From NCBI GenBank assembly GCA_913055655.1, contig CAJXKA010000003.1, forward strand, positions 126,501-190,500: a stretch of DNA of 64,000 nucleotides. The letters are read 5' to 3'. Each line of letters begins with the position of its first letter. Position 1 is the first letter of the stretch. The DNA is from an uncultured Oceanospirillales bacterium. Its GTDB lineage: Bacteria; Pseudomonadota; Gammaproteobacteria; Xanthomonadales; SZUA-36. Position numbers and translations under genes: made by a program. Below are positions 1 through 10,762 of this stretch, piece after piece. The notes beneath the pieces were generated by a model, which saw only the letters and a program-made list of their open reading frames with translations, was not told the DNA's origin and ran no database searches.

Positions 1-1569
1 GAGCTCGAGGACCTGGGTTTTGCGCACCTGCACCCCTGGCGTCACCGCACCATTGCCGAGCACGTCCAGGAAGTCACTGGCGACCGCCGCGAGGTGATCG
101 AGACCATCCGCAAGGCGCTGAAACGCAAGATGAGCGAAGTGGGCGTCCCCTGCCGCATCCTGGGCCGGGAGAAAACGCCGTACAGCATCTACCGCAAGAT
201 GCAGTCCCGTGACCTGTCCTTTTCCGAGGTCACCGATGTCTACGGTTTCCGCGTCATCACCCACTCGGAACCGCACTGCTACATGGCCCTGGGCGCCGCG
301 CACGCGCTGTACCAGCCCAAGCCCGGGCGCTTCAAGGATTACATCGCCCTGCCCAAGGCCAATGGCTACCAGTCGCTGCACACGGTGCTGTCCAGCCCGT
401 ATGGCCTGCCGGTGGAAATCCAGATCCGCACCGAGGAAATGGATATCACCGCCGAGAAGGGCGCGGCCGCGCACTGGCAGTACAAGAGCGGCGAAACCAG
501 TTCCGTTTCCGCCCAGGTGCGCGCCCGCGAATGGCTGATGCAGCTGGTGGACGTGCAGCGCCACACCGGCGATTCCATGGAGTTCCTGGACGGCGCCAAG
601 TCGGACCTGTTCCCCGACGACATCTTCGTGTTCACGCCCAAGGGCAAGATCATCGACCTGCGCCGCAATGCCACCGCGCTGGATTTCGCCTACGCCATCC
701 ACACCGACGTCGGCAACCACACCAGCGCGATCCTCGTCGACAAGGTGGAAGTCCCGCTGTCGACGCACCTGGCCCACGGCCAGACCGTCGAGGTGGTGAC
801 CGACCCGGACACGCACCCGGTGCCCGAGTGGCTGGATTTCGTGGCCACCGCCAAGGCCCGTACGGCCATCCGCCACTACATCCGTTCCCTGGAACAGAAA
901 GACACGGTGGCGCTGGGCATGCACCTGCTGGAGACCGCGCTCAGCGCGCGTGGCACGTCGGTGACGGAAATTCCGCAGGCCCAGCTCGACCAGCTGGTCG
1001 CCGACAACCATTTCGAACGCCATGAAGACCTGTACACGAACCTGGCGCTCGGCAACCTGCTGGCCGGCGTGGTCGCCGCCAAGCTGGCGCCCGAAGCCAG
1101 CGGCGTCGGAGAAGGCGAAGTGGCCGAGGCCCTGACCATCGCCGGCCTGGAAGGCAGCGCGGTGGAGTTCGCCGCCTGCTGCCACCCGGTACCGGGCGAC
1201 CCCATCGTCGGCTTCGTCTCTGCCGGCAAGGGCGTGGTCGTGCACCGGGCCAACTGCCGCAATATGCGCGAACTTCGCAAGCACCCGGACCGCTGCCTGG
1301 TGGTGCAATGGGCGCCATTGACCCACGGCATGTACCGCGTCGCATTGCGCCTGACCACGCGCAACGTCCCCGGCGTGCTGGCCAGCCTGACCGCCACGCT
1401 GAACGAGGCCGGCACCAATATCGAGCGTGTCGAGCAACCGGAATCGAACCCCGAAACCGCCACGCTGATGTTCACGATCAGCGTGGAGGACCGTGATCAC
1501 ATGGCCCGGGTGATGCGTCGCCTGCGCCGCAACCGCAACGTCATGAAAGTGAGCCGCATCATCGCATGA
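1..1569 (+). CDS. spoT: Bifunctional (p)ppGpp synthetase/hydrolase, 5'-truncated by the window edge
   Basis: The reading frame is open to base 1, so the start and the N-terminal HD hydrolase domain lie outside the window. Visible in order are the RelA/SpoT synthetase domain ([13 protein letters not shown], then [19 protein letters not shown]), a TGS domain ([16 protein letters not shown]) and a C-terminal ACT-type domain ending about 10 residues before the stop. The RFKDY signature is the RXKD form typical of bifunctional SpoT/Rel enzymes; monofunctional RelA has EXDD. The protein would make and degrade the stringent-response alarmone in the cytoplasm. Its TGA overlaps the ATG of ridA (ATGA), so the two are probably translationally coupled, and recG follows, as in many gammaproteobacteria. 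Assignment is firm; only the 5' part is missing. Confidence 0.96.
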   Translation, partial: ELEDLGFAHLHPWRHRTIAEHVQEVTGDRREVIETIRKALKRKMSEVGVPCRILGREKTPYSIYRKMQSRDLSFSEVTDVYGFRVITHSEPHCYMALGAAHALYQPKPGRFKDYIALPKANGYQSLHTVLSSPYGLPVEIQIRTEEMDITAEKGAAAHWQYKSGETSSVSAQVRAREWLMQLVDVQRHTGDSMEFLDGAKSDLFPDDIFVFTPKGKIIDLRRNATALDFAYAIHTDVGNHTSAILVDKVEVPLSTHLAHGQTVEVVTDPDTHPVPEWLDFVATAKARTAIRHYIRSLEQKDTVALGMHLLETALSARGTSVTEIPQAQLDQLVADNHFERHEDLYTNLALGNLLAGVVAAKLAPEASGVGEGEVAEALTIAGLEGSAVEFAACCHPVPGDPIVGFVSAGKGVVVHRANCRNMRELRKHPDRCLVVQWAPLTHGMYRVALRLTTRNVPGVLASLTATLNEAGTNIERVEQPESNPETATLMFTISVEDRDHMARVMRRLRRNRNVMKVSRIIA

Positions 1570-1955
1570 AGACCGTCATTCACACCGATGCCGCACCGGC
1601 GGCCATCGGCACCTACTCCCAGGCCGTGCGCCATGGCGACCTGGTATTCCTGTCCGGCCAGATTCCCCTCGATCCCGCCACGATGGAAGTGGTCGAAGGC
1701 GATATCGAGGCCCAGATCCGGCGCGTGTTCGACAACCTCGCCGCGGTCTGCCAGGCCGCTGGCGCCACCCTCGACAACGTCCTGAAGCTGAACGTCTTCC
1801 TGACCGACATGGGTGACTTCCCGGTGGTCAACGCCGTGATGGGCGAGTATTTCAACGAGCCCTACCCGGCCCGCGCGGCCGTTGGCGTCGCGGCGCTGCC
1901 GAAAGGCGTGGCCGTGGAAATGGAAGCCGTCGTCGCGGCGAATGCCGAAGACTGA
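1566..1955 (+). CDS. ridA: RidA/YjgF family reactive enamine/imine deaminase
   Basis: This 129-residue protein has the usual length and signatures of the RidA family: GTYSQAV near the N-terminus, [10 protein letters not shown], and the C-terminal stretch [24 protein letters not shown], which contains the conserved arginine that binds the substrate carboxylate. Family members hydrolyse 2-aminoacrylate and related enamines released by PLP enzymes. It begins in a 4-base overlap with spoT, and its 3' end overlaps recG by 14 bases, so the three genes form one transcription unit. A ridA copy directly after spoT is common in gammaproteobacteria. Confidence 0.93.
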   Translation: MKTVIHTDAAPAAIGTYSQAVRHGDLVFLSGQIPLDPATMEVVEGDIEAQIRRVFDNLAAVCQAAGATLDNVLKLNVFLTDMGDFPVVNAVMGEYFNEPYPARAAVGVAALPKGVAVEMEAVVAANAED

Positions 1956-4017
1956 ATCGCTGACGACCCTGTCCGGGGTCGGTCCGAAACTGGCCGAAAA
2001 ACTCGGCAAGCTGGGCCTGCACCGCGTCCAGGACCTGCTGTTTCACCTGCCGCTGCGTTACGAGGACCGCACCCGTTTGCGGGCCATCGGTGAGCTGTTG
2101 CCGGGCGAGCCGGCGCAGGTGGAGGGTCGGGTCGACCACAGCGCCATTGTCCGCGGACGCCGCAGCATGCTGGTGGTGTCCATCTCGGACGGCACCGGCC
2201 GGCTGACGCTGCGCTTCTTCCACTTCAGCGCGCGCCAGAAACAGCAGTTCGCCACCGGCGCCATGGTTCGCTGCTTCGGCGAAGCCCGCGGCGGCTTCCA
2301 GGGGCTGGAGATGATCCACCCGACCTACTCGCTGCTGCGCGAAGGCAGTGAACCACCGCTGGCTGACCGACTGACGCCGGTCTACCCCAGCACCGAGGGC
2401 GTCGGCCAGGCCACCTGGATACGGCTGACCGACCAGGCGCTGGATCGCCTGCGCACCGGCGACGTTGAGCTGGAGGAACTGCTGCCGGCGGCGCAACTGG
2501 ACGCGCTGGCGATGATGCGCCTGGAAGACGCGCTGGACGCCATTCATCGCCCCACACCCGATGCCGACGTCGCCGCCCTGATGGAACGCCGCCACCCCGC
2601 CCAGCAGCGACTGGCGGTGGAGGAACTGCTGGCGCACCACCTGGGCATGCGGCTGCTGAACCGCCGCAAACGCGCCCACCGGGCGCCACGCCTGGACCGG
2701 CCCGGCGAACTGGAGCAGCGTTTCCTGGATGCCCTGCCATTCAAACCCACCGGCGCCCAGGACCGGGTCTGCGCCGAGATTAACGCCGACCTGGCGGGGC
2801 AACACCCAATGCTGCGACTGGTGCACGGTGACGTCGGCTCGGGCAAGACCGTGGTCGCCGCGCTGGCGGCGCTGCGCGCCATCGTCAACGGTTACCAGGT
2901 GGCCGTCATGGCACCGACGGAGTTACTGGCCGAGCAGCACCTGCGCGTGTTCGACGACTGGCTGCGACCACTGGGCATCGAGCCGGCCTGGCTCAGTGGC
3001 AAGGTCACCGGCAAGGCGCGCCAGGCGGCCCTCGAGGCCATCGCCGGCGGTGCGCCGCTGGTGGTCGGTACCCATGCGCTGATGCAGGAAGGCGTGGAGT
3101 ACGAGCGCCTGGGCCTGGTGATTGTCGACGAGCAGCACCGCTTCGGCGTCCACCAGCGGATGGCGCTGATGCGCAAGGGCGAGGACCGTGACCTGCGGCC
3201 GCACCAGCTCATCATGACCGCCACGCCCATTCCGCGCACGCTGGCGATGACGGCCTATGCCGGCATGGAAGTGTCGGTGATCGACGAGCTGCCGCCCGGG
3301 CGCACCCCGGTGACCACCGCCGTGGTCTCCAACGACCGCCGCGGTGAAGTGGTCCGGCGCGTCGCCGCGGCCTGCGCCGAGGGCCGCCAGGCCTACTGGG
3401 TCTGCACCCTGATCGAGGAATCCGACGCGGTCCAGGCACAGGCCGCCGAGGCCGTGGCCGACGAGTTGCGCGATGCGCTTGAAGGCCTGGGTGTCGGCCT
3501 GGTGCACGGGCGCATGAAAGCCGCGGAGAAGCAGGCCGTCATGCTCGCGTTCAAGGCCGGCGATCTCGACCTGCTGGTCGCCACCACGGTCATCGAGGTG
3601 GGCGTCGATGTGCCCAACGCCTCGCTGATGATCATCGAGAACGCCGAGCGCCTGGGCCTGTCGCAACTGCACCAGCTGCGTGGCCGGGTGGGTCGTGGTG
3701 CGAAGCAATCATCGTGCGTTTTACTTTACGAACCGCCGCTGGGTGACCTGGCCCGCCAGCGCCTGGACATCATGCGCGAGTCGACGGACGGCTTCCGCAT
3801 CGCCGAAAAGGACCTGGAGTTACGCGGACCGGGCGATGTGCTCGGCACCCGCCAGACCGGCATGCTGCAATTTCGCGTGGCCGACCTGGGCCGCGACGCC
3901 GGGTTGCTGGCCCGGGTGCCCGGGATGGCCGACGAACTGCTGGCCAACCACCCCGACAGTGTCACCGCCCTGGTGCGGCGCTGGGTCGGTGACGCGGCCG
4001 ACTTCGCCGGCGTCTGA
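1942..4017 (+). CDS. recG: ATP-dependent DNA helicase RecG
   Basis: RecG unwinds branched DNA and regresses stalled replication forks. I start the protein at ATG 1942 ([21 protein letters not shown]), giving 691 residues, close to E. coli RecG at 693; the open frame further upstream lies in ridA and lacks homology. The N-terminal wedge/OB domain covers roughly residues 1-230. Helicase motifs follow: Walker A GDVGSGKT (about 295), DEQH box (about 395), [12 protein letters not shown] (about 426) and the motif VI region QLRGRVGRG (about 580), then the [15 protein letters not shown] segment near the TRG region. It overlaps the end of ridA by 14 bases and completes the spoT-ridA-recG unit. Confidence 0.96.
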   Translation: MPKTESLTTLSGVGPKLAEKLGKLGLHRVQDLLFHLPLRYEDRTRLRAIGELLPGEPAQVEGRVDHSAIVRGRRSMLVVSISDGTGRLTLRFFHFSARQKQQFATGAMVRCFGEARGGFQGLEMIHPTYSLLREGSEPPLADRLTPVYPSTEGVGQATWIRLTDQALDRLRTGDVELEELLPAAQLDALAMMRLEDALDAIHRPTPDADVAALMERRHPAQQRLAVEELLAHHLGMRLLNRRKRAHRAPRLDRPGELEQRFLDALPFKPTGAQDRVCAEINADLAGQHPMLRLVHGDVGSGKTVVAALAALRAIVNGYQVAVMAPTELLAEQHLRVFDDWLRPLGIEPAWLSGKVTGKARQAALEAIAGGAPLVVGTHALMQEGVEYERLGLVIVDEQHRFGVHQRMALMRKGEDRDLRPHQLIMTATPIPRTLAMTAYAGMEVSVIDELPPGRTPVTTAVVSNDRRGEVVRRVAAACAEGRQAYWVCTLIEESDAVQAQAAEAVADELRDALEGLGVGLVHGRMKAAEKQAVMLAFKAGDLDLLVATTVIEVGVDVPNASLMIIENAERLGLSQLHQLRGRVGRGAKQSSCVLLYEPPLGDLARQRLDIMRESTDGFRIAEKDLELRGPGDVLGTRQTGMLQFRVADLGRDAGLLARVPGMADELLANHPDSVTALVRRWVGDAADFAGV

Positions 4018-4050
4018 GGCGACACCGCGCCGGTCTGCTACTATCGGCGA

Positions 4051-4839
4051 ATGACCATCAACGGCGAAAAATACAAGGATCAGCTGTACGCGCTGCAGGT
4101 CGAGCTGTGCCGATTCCAGGCCTGGCTGCAGGCCACCGGGGAACGCGTGATCGTGGTGTTCGAAGGCCGTGATTCCGCCGGCAAGGGCGGCATGATCGCC
4201 ACCATCACCGAACGCGTCAGCCAGCGCATATTCCAGACCGTCGCGCTGCCCAAGCCCTCGGACCGCGAAGCCACGCAGTGGTATCCGCAACGGTACGTTC
4301 CGCATTTCCCGGCCGCCGGCGAGGTGACCCTGTTCGACCGCAGCTGGTACAACCGCGCCGGCGTCGAACGGGTGATGAAGTTCACCGAGGAAGACCGCAT
4401 CCAGCTGTTCCTGGACGAATGCGCTGAATTCGAGCGCGCCATTAGCGATTCCGGCATTCACCTGGTGAAATACTGGCTGGAAATCAGCCAGGAGACCCAG
4501 CGCAAACGACTGGAAGAGCGTATTGAAGACCCGCGCAAGCACTGGAAACTGAGCCCGATGGACACCGCCGGCCACCGCCAGTGGTACGACTATTCACGCG
4601 CCCGCGACGACATTTTCCACCACACCGACACCGACCATGCGCCATGGTACATCGTCGATTCGAACATCAAGGAGGAGGCGCGCCTGAACTGCATCTCGCA
4701 CTTCCTGTCGCTGTTTGATTACGACGCGCCGGATGCCGACCTGCCTGAACTGCCGGCGATTGACCGGGCCAAGGCCTACGATGATGCGGCCAGTATTGCC
4801 GACCGGCGTTTTATTCCGCAGGTATTCCGGGAGGACTGA
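4051..4839 (+). CDS. ppk2: Polyphosphate kinase 2 family protein
   Basis: This 262-residue protein is a single-domain PPK2, a P-loop kinase that transfers phosphate between polyphosphate and nucleoside di- or monophosphates. Walker A is seen as GRDSAGKGG (about 37-46), Walker B/DRSWYNR at about 97, and the lid region with its arginines around FTEEDRIQLF and RKRLEERIEDPRKHWKLSP. The length and single domain fit the short class; the preferred nucleotide cannot be read from sequence. It lies 33 bases after recG. Its TGA stop at 4837 is the first TGA of a tandem heptamer array, which is unusual. Polyphosphate and (p)ppGpp metabolism are linked physiologically, so proximity to spoT may be meaningful. 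Confidence 0.93.
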   Translation: MTINGEKYKDQLYALQVELCRFQAWLQATGERVIVVFEGRDSAGKGGMIATITERVSQRIFQTVALPKPSDREATQWYPQRYVPHFPAAGEVTLFDRSWYNRAGVERVMKFTEEDRIQLFLDECAEFERAISDSGIHLVKYWLEISQETQRKRLEERIEDPRKHWKLSPMDTAGHRQWYDYSRARDDIFHHTDTDHAPWYIVDSNIKEEARLNCISHFLSLFDYDAPDADLPELPAIDRAKAYDDAASIADRRFIPQVFRED

Positions 4840-4878
4840 CGGGTGACGGGTGACGGGTGACGGGTGACGGGTGACGGG
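4837..4878 (+). repeat. Tandem heptamer array (TGACGGG x6) starting at the ppk2 stop codon
   Basis: Six exact copies of TGACGGG run from 4837 to 4878. The first three bases are the ppk2 stop codon. Because the unit is 7 nt long and contains TGA, consecutive copies place a TGA in each of the three forward frames. The unit is a phase of GTGACGG, so it fits the GTGANNN pattern of the arrays after ggt, folK, folM, trkH and lpxL in this window. No matching array follows the convergent gene that ends at 4889. Confidence 0.9.
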
Positions 4879-4888
4879 GCAGATTGCT

Positions 4889-7087
4889 TCAGGTTGAGGC
4901 CAGCGACAGTGACAGGTCATTGACTTCGCGTCGGGCGCGATCGACGTCGTCCTGGATGCGCTGTTCCAGCGCGATGAAATCCGGGTGGCCGCGTAACGGG
5001 TCCAGGCGACCGTCCAGTTCCAGCACCCAGGCCTGCCGCCAGCCCCGTTCATAGGCGGCCTGCAGGCTGGCGACCGCCTGGTCGGGTTCGCCACGGATCA
5101 GGTGAAAAATCGACTCGTTGTAGTACAGGTCGGAGCCATCCATGCCATTCAGCCGTGCCCGCCGGACACCACGCTCGGCCTGCTCAACAAGGCGCAGCGC
5201 TGCTTCCTCGTCGCCGGCCAGCTGTTGCAGGTAGGCGACCATCGAGAGCGAGAACAGGCTGTCGCCGTCGAGAACGCGGTTCGTATCCGTCGGCAGCGCC
5301 TGTTCAAACTCCGCGAGCGCAAGGTCCATCTCCCGGCCGATCATTCGCAGCAAGCCCATCTGGAAGTGGTACTGGCGCTGGAAGTTGTCCGGCAGTTCGC
5401 CGACATCCGGACCGAACATGTCCCGGATCAGGCTCTCGGCTTCCTCCAGTCGCTTTTCGATATACAGCAGGTTCAGGTATCGACCTTTGAGGCCACTGTT
5501 GTCCGACGCGGCGGCCATGGCGTCCTGCAGCAATGCTTCGGCCCGGTCCAGCTCGCCCAGTTCCATCCATGCCGAGGCCAGTTGTTCGATGAGCACCGGG
5601 TTGTCAGGCTCGATATCCTGGGCCCGCCGGGCGTAATCCCAGGCTTCCACCAGGCGGCCATTACCCATGGCCAGGCCGGACAGTGAGCGCAGCAGGGTGG
5701 TGGAGTCCGGACGGATCTGCAGTTTCTCTTCGACCACGTCCAGCGCCACTTCCGGCCGGCCCAGCTTGTCCAGGCTGAACGCGTAATTCAGCACCAGCAA
5801 TTCATTCAGCGGGTCCAGCGCCATGGCGTCACGCAATACCAGGTTCTGTTCCTGCAGCCGGCCCTGCTGCTCCAGCAGGTTCGACAGCCACAGTCGTGCC
5901 GGAATGTAGTCTTCATCCAGTTGTATGGCGTGGAGCAGCGCCGACTCTGCGGCATCCAGCTGGTCAATTTCCGACCTCGCCAGGCCCAGGGCGGCGAAGG
6001 CCTCAGCTGATTCCGGGTCGATTGCGAGCGCCTTGTCGATGTAGCCCAACGCGGTGTCGATGGCCTCCAGCTTGTCCAGGTTGCCGTACATCGACAGCAG
6101 GATGTAGGAGTCCGCCAGCCCCGCATAGGCCGGCGCGAACTGTGCGTCCTGCGCCAGTGCATCGGCAAACAGCTGGATGGCCTGTTGCAGCTCTGCCGGG
6201 GAGCGCCGCCACCAGTGCAGGCGACCGGTTCGATAGGCCTCAAACGCGGCCAGGTTGGTCGGTCGCATGGCCGGGCTGGCGGCCAGGCCGTCGAAGGAAT
6301 CTACCAATTCGCTGGCAATGGCGCTGGCCACGTCGTCCTGCATGGCGAAGACGTCGTCTAACTCACGGTCGTAGTTCTTCGACCAGATATGGAAGCCGCT
6401 CTCAACATCAATCAGCTGCGCCGTCAGGCGGATCTTGTTGCCGGAGGTGCGGATGCTGCCTTCCAGCACCGAGCGCACGTTCAGCGCCCGACCGATCTCG
6501 GAGAAGTCCTTCTCGTTGCGGAAAGCGAAAGAGGATGTCCTGGCGGCGACACGCAGCCCGTCGACGCCCGCCAGCAGGTTGAGGATTTCCTCCGCCATGC
6601 CGTCGGTAAGGTAAGCCTGGTCGCCGTCCTCTGACATGTCAACGAATGGCAGCACGGCGATGGAGTTTTCCGGCGCACTGTAATCACGCGCAGCCGCTTC
6701 CACGGCTTGCTGGGCGGTCACCTCGGTGAATACCCCGGAATAGTACTGGTAGAACCCCAGTCCCAGGCCACCGGTGGCCAGCAGCATCACGGTAAACAGC
6801 GCGAGCGTCTGGCCCGGCCGCAGCAGGCGTGCGGATTCGGTCATGCGCACGCCCTTGCTGGTGATATCGAACTGCCAGGCCAGGACGAAGACGATCGGGA
6901 ACCCGAGGATCAGTGCCAGCACCACCACGGTGGGGAACCACTCGGGCAGCCGTAGTGGCTCGACCGCCGCGTCCATCAGTTGTAACACCACGAAAACGGC
7001 CACGGCGTAAGCGCCCAGTGTCCTGAGCACTTTCCGGCGGGTCAGTTCGCCCATCACCGCCGAGAAAAATGATTGTCGTTCCCCCAT
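4889..7087 (-). CDS. Membrane-anchored TolB-like/TPR repeat protein
   Basis: This 732-residue protein starts with a short basic segment (ELTRRKVLRTLGAY) and three probable transmembrane helices (about 25-45, 52-72 and 95-115). A TolB-N/FlgO-like domain follows from about residue 138 (IAVLPFVDMSEDGDQAYLTDG through AARTSSFAFRNEKDF to the Q-L-I-D-V-E-S-G region). The rest, about 270-720, is a run of degenerate TPR helices. Related proteins in Xanthomonadales often carry an N-terminal adenylate-cyclase or winged-helix output domain; none is present here. It probably serves as a membrane-tethered protein-interaction scaffold, but the partner is unknown. It is convergent with ppk2 and has no obvious operon partner. 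Confidence 0.75.
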   Translation of the reverse strand: MGERQSFFSAVMGELTRRKVLRTLGAYAVAVFVVLQLMDAAVEPLRLPEWFPTVVVLALILGFPIVFVLAWQFDITSKGVRMTESARLLRPGQTLALFTVMLLATGGLGLGFYQYYSGVFTEVTAQQAVEAAARDYSAPENSIAVLPFVDMSEDGDQAYLTDGMAEEILNLLAGVDGLRVAARTSSFAFRNEKDFSEIGRALNVRSVLEGSIRTSGNKIRLTAQLIDVESGFHIWSKNYDRELDDVFAMQDDVASAIASELVDSFDGLAASPAMRPTNLAAFEAYRTGRLHWWRRSPAELQQAIQLFADALAQDAQFAPAYAGLADSYILLSMYGNLDKLEAIDTALGYIDKALAIDPESAEAFAALGLARSEIDQLDAAESALLHAIQLDEDYIPARLWLSNLLEQQGRLQEQNLVLRDAMALDPLNELLVLNYAFSLDKLGRPEVALDVVEEKLQIRPDSTTLLRSLSGLAMGNGRLVEAWDYARRAQDIEPDNPVLIEQLASAWMELGELDRAEALLQDAMAAASDNSGLKGRYLNLLYIEKRLEEAESLIRDMFGPDVGELPDNFQRQYHFQMGLLRMIGREMDLALAEFEQALPTDTNRVLDGDSLFSLSMVAYLQQLAGDEEAALRLVEQAERGVRRARLNGMDGSDLYYNESIFHLIRGEPDQAVASLQAAYERGWRQAWVLELDGRLDPLRGHPDFIALEQRIQDDVDRARREVNDLSLSLAST

Positions 7088-7317
7088 GCTTCCGACTCAG
7101 TTGTCCAACATCAGTCCAGGAATATACAAATGCCATGCCAGCGCGGCTGAAACCGCGCCGCGTCCACGTCACCTACCGATACTAGACGCTGCCAGTGGCG
7201 AAATAGTTTCTGCGAATCTGCAAAATCTTGGCGCAATCGGCCATCGATCGGCTGAATTGGCCGAATCGAGCGACAGGACGAAGCGGCCGGTCGCCGGTTC
7301 GGGCCGGCGGCGGGCTA

Positions 7318-8070
<753 letters not shown>

Positions 8071-8090
8071 TCATCCCCCAGGCTGGGACC

Positions 8091-9626
8091 ATGAGCCTGG
8101 CACGCGTCATGACCCGAGCAACCGCGGATGTTCAAGCACCCGAGGTCTGCGTCGAGGTCCACCTGGCGGGCGGCCTGCCCGGCGTCTCCGTGGTCGGCCT
8201 TCCCCAGGCCGCCGTTCGCGAAGCACGCGACCGCGTTCGCGCGGCCATCTGTAACTCCGGTTTCGACATGCCGCAGCGTCGCGTGACCATTTCGCTCGCG
8301 CCGGCGGAGCTGCCCAAGGCCGGTGGGGGCTACGACCTGCCGATGGCCATCGGCATCCTGGTGGCCTCGGCGCAGCTGCCGGCACGCCGGCTGGACACGA
8401 CCGAGTTCGTGGGCGAGCTATCACTTGGCGGCGAACTGCGCGCCATCCGCGGGGCATTGCCCGCGGCAATCGGCGCGGTCGGCGCCGGTCGCGGCATTGT
8501 CGTTCCCATGGCCAACGCCGCCGAAGTAGCGTTGCTGGAGCAGGGCGACCGCCGCCAGGCCACATCCCTGACCGACGTGTCGCTGTGGCTGGCGGGGCGC
8601 GGAAAACTGGCCCCGGCCCGCGCCGGCCCCACGCCGCCGGCCGCGATGCCGCCCGACCTGGCGGATGTCGTCGGCCAGCCACGGGCAAAGCGTGCGCTGG
8701 AGATTGCCGCCGCCGGTTCACACAACCTGCTGTTCTGCGGGCCGCCCGGGACCGGCAAGACCATGCTGGCCAGCCGCCTTCCGGGCATCCTGCCACCGAT
8801 GAGCGCCACCGAGGCGCTGCAAACCGCGGCGCTCGCCTCGGTCAGCATCGGCGGCTTCGAGACTTCGCAATGGCGACAGCGGCCGTTTCGAGCGCCGCAC
8901 CACACCTGCAGCGGGGTTGCGCTGGTGGGCGGCGGCTCGTTTCCACGGCCGGGCGAGGTGTCACTGGCGCACAACGGCGTGCTGTTCCTGGACGAGCTTC
9001 CCGAGTTCAACCGGCACGCGCTGGAAGTACTTCGCGAACCGCTGGAATCCGGTCGCATCGTCATCTCGCGCGCCACGCGGCAGGCCGAATTCCCGGCCCG
9101 GTTCCAGCTGCTTTGCGCCATGAACCCCTGTCCTTGCGGCCAGTCGGGGGACCCGTCAGGGGAATGCCGGTGCACGGCTGACCAGGTGGCCCGGTACCGC
9201 TCACGGGTGTCCGGACCGCTGCTGGACCGGATCGACCTGTGTGTCGATGTTCCCCGGCCCGACAGGCCCGTGCTGGGGGTGGGTGAAAACGCCGGCCCGG
9301 ATGACGCGCCGGGAGACGTTGCTGGCGGCGAAGACTCGGGCAGAATCCGGCAACGGGTGGCCACCGCGCGAAAGCGGCAGCTGGCGCGATCGGGCGTCGC
9401 CAATGCCCATCTTGAACCGGCCGCGGTGCGCCACCATTGCCGCCTGCCCGGTGGCGCCGGCGCGTTGCTGGAGTCCGCCGCTCGCCGGCTGCGCCTCTCG
9501 CCGCGAGGCTGCCAGCGTGTTGTGAAGGTGGCGCGAACCATTGCCGACCTCGCGGAGTCAAACTTCATTGACGAGGCACACCTGGCCGAAGCGATCCAAC
9601 TGCGCAGACGTTTTCGAAAGTGGTAA
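8091..9626 (+). CDS. comM: YifB/ComM family Mg-chelatase-like AAA+ ATPase
   Basis: The 511-residue protein has the three-part ComM structure: an N-terminal Lon-protease-like fold (about 1-180, including VVGLPQAAVREARDRVRAA), an AAA+ module with Walker A GPPGTGKT (about 216) and Walker B GVLFLDELPEF (about 296), and a C-terminal Mg-chelatase domain. A cysteine-rich insertion (MNPCPCGQSGDPSGECRC, about 343) is typical of the family. ComM is a hexameric helicase that promotes branch migration during integration of transformed DNA. dprA, another natural-transformation gene, also lies in this window at about 51 kb. The length is normal and there is no sign of damage. Confidence 0.92.
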   Translation: MSLARVMTRATADVQAPEVCVEVHLAGGLPGVSVVGLPQAAVREARDRVRAAICNSGFDMPQRRVTISLAPAELPKAGGGYDLPMAIGILVASAQLPARRLDTTEFVGELSLGGELRAIRGALPAAIGAVGAGRGIVVPMANAAEVALLEQGDRRQATSLTDVSLWLAGRGKLAPARAGPTPPAAMPPDLADVVGQPRAKRALEIAAAGSHNLLFCGPPGTGKTMLASRLPGILPPMSATEALQTAALASVSIGGFETSQWRQRPFRAPHHTCSGVALVGGGSFPRPGEVSLAHNGVLFLDELPEFNRHALEVLREPLESGRIVISRATRQAEFPARFQLLCAMNPCPCGQSGDPSGECRCTADQVARYRSRVSGPLLDRIDLCVDVPRPDRPVLGVGENAGPDDAPGDVAGGEDSGRIRQRVATARKRQLARSGVANAHLEPAAVRHHCRLPGGAGALLESAARRLRLSPRGCQRVVKVARTIADLAESNFIDEAHLAEAIQLRRRFRKW

Positions 9627-9686
9627 GCTTTGCCTCCGCGCTGTCAAACCGGCAGTGCAACCCCCGGGGGGGAATGCCCGGGTGCC

Positions 9687-10544
9687 GTGAACCTGGAACG
9701 AGGCCACGATATCCCGTTGAACGACGCCGCCACCAGAACGCTAGACGCCCTGATCGTCGATGACGAGGCCCTCGCCCGGCGTGGACTTCGCCACCGGCTG
9801 AACCAGCGTGACGGCATCAATATCATCGGCGAAGCCCGCAACGGCCGTGAGGCGGTCGACAAGATCCGTTCGGACGGCCCCGACATCGTCTTCCTCGACA
9901 TCCAGATGCCCGGCATGAACGGTTTCGAGGTGATCCGCGAGCTGCACGCCGATGACCTGCCCGCCATCCTGTTCGTCACCGCCTACGACGAATACGCCAT
10001 CGACGCTTTCGAAGTGAATGCCGTCGATTACCTGCTCAAACCCATCGACGACGACCGCCTGGACCAGGCGCTGGGCAAGGTTCGCGCCCGCCTGGGCCGG
10101 CACCGCGCCCAGTCGCAGAAGAACCTGTTGCTGCGGCTGCTGGGCGAACTGACCGGTCGGCCGATTGCGCAGGTCGAGGATTTCGAAGACGGCCTGGCCG
10201 GTGGCGAACTCAAGCCGAAAGAGCTGCCGAAACTGGCCATTCGGGACGGCGGCAAGACCACCTGGGTCCGCCAGGAGGACATCGAGTGGGTCGACGCCGC
10301 GGGCGATTACATGTGTGTGCACGCGGACGGTGAAACCCACATCATGCGCAAGACCATGAAAGAGCTTGAGGGCGAACTCGAAGCGGATTTCCTGCAGCGC
10401 ATCCATCGCTCGACGATCGTCAACGTCAAGCGGGTCACCGCCATGCAGTCGCATATCAACGGCGAGTACTTCCTCACCCTCGAGGGCGGCCACACGGTCA
10501 AGCTGTCACGCAGCTACAAGGACAAGCTCAAGTACCTGTCCTGA
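9687..10544 (+). CDS. LytTR-family response regulator
   Basis: A receiver domain begins LDALIVDDEALARRGLRHRL, with its phosphoacceptor aspartate in VFLDIQMPG and the conserved lysine in YLLKPIDD. A linker follows, then a LytTR DNA-binding domain from about residue 180 (LAIRDGGKTTWVRQEDIEWVDAAGDY to LSRSYKDKLKYL). The start is uncertain: TTG 9630, GTG 9687 and TTG 9717 are all in frame and none has a strong ribosome binding site; 9687 is a compromise and the receiver itself begins just after 9717. No histidine kinase is adjacent. The RND efflux operon begins 218 bases downstream and has palindromes in its leader, so local control is possible but unproven. Confidence 0.85.
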   Translation: MNLERGHDIPLNDAATRTLDALIVDDEALARRGLRHRLNQRDGINIIGEARNGREAVDKIRSDGPDIVFLDIQMPGMNGFEVIRELHADDLPAILFVTAYDEYAIDAFEVNAVDYLLKPIDDDRLDQALGKVRARLGRHRAQSQKNLLLRLLGELTGRPIAQVEDFEDGLAGGELKPKELPKLAIRDGGKTTWVRQEDIEWVDAAGDYMCVHADGETHIMRKTMKELEGELEADFLQRIHRSTIVNVKRVTAMQSHINGEYFLTLEGGHTVKLSRSYKDKLKYLS

Positions 10545-10570
10545 CCCCTGTCCCGGTCTTCCGGGGTCGC

Positions 10571-10593
10571 GGCGAACCGTTGCCCGGTTCGCC
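10571..10593 (+). terminator. Possible hairpin terminator after the LytTR regulator
   Basis: GGCGAACC (10571-10578) pairs perfectly with GGTTCGCC (10586-10593) around a 7-base loop, 27 bases after the regulator stop. There is no downstream T-run, so it may be a weak terminator or only an mRNA-stabilising hairpin. Confidence 0.35.
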
Positions 10594-10626
10594 TCATCGC
10601 CCGCCCCGCTCCGCTCGCCTCACCAC

Positions 10627-10647
10627 GTGACGAAAGTCACAACTTTC
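10627..10647. promoter_or_regulatory. Two overlapping short palindromes upstream of the RND operon
   Basis: GTGAC-GAAA-GTCAC (10627-10640) overlaps GAAAGT-CACA-ACTTTC (10632-10647), so one 21-base stretch contains two alternative perfect inverted repeats. It lies about 115 bases before the permease start, the right place for an operator. The binding protein is unknown; the adjacent LytTR regulator is one candidate, although LytTR sites are usually direct repeats. Confidence 0.4.
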
Positions 10648-10762
10648 CCGGACGCCACCCCTCTAAGCTTGCGCCCATCGGCATCCAGCCGACGAGCACG
10701 GGGGTAACGTTTTCAGACTCCCGCGCGTCCAAGGGCACAAGGACCGGGAGTCAGAGCGCGAC

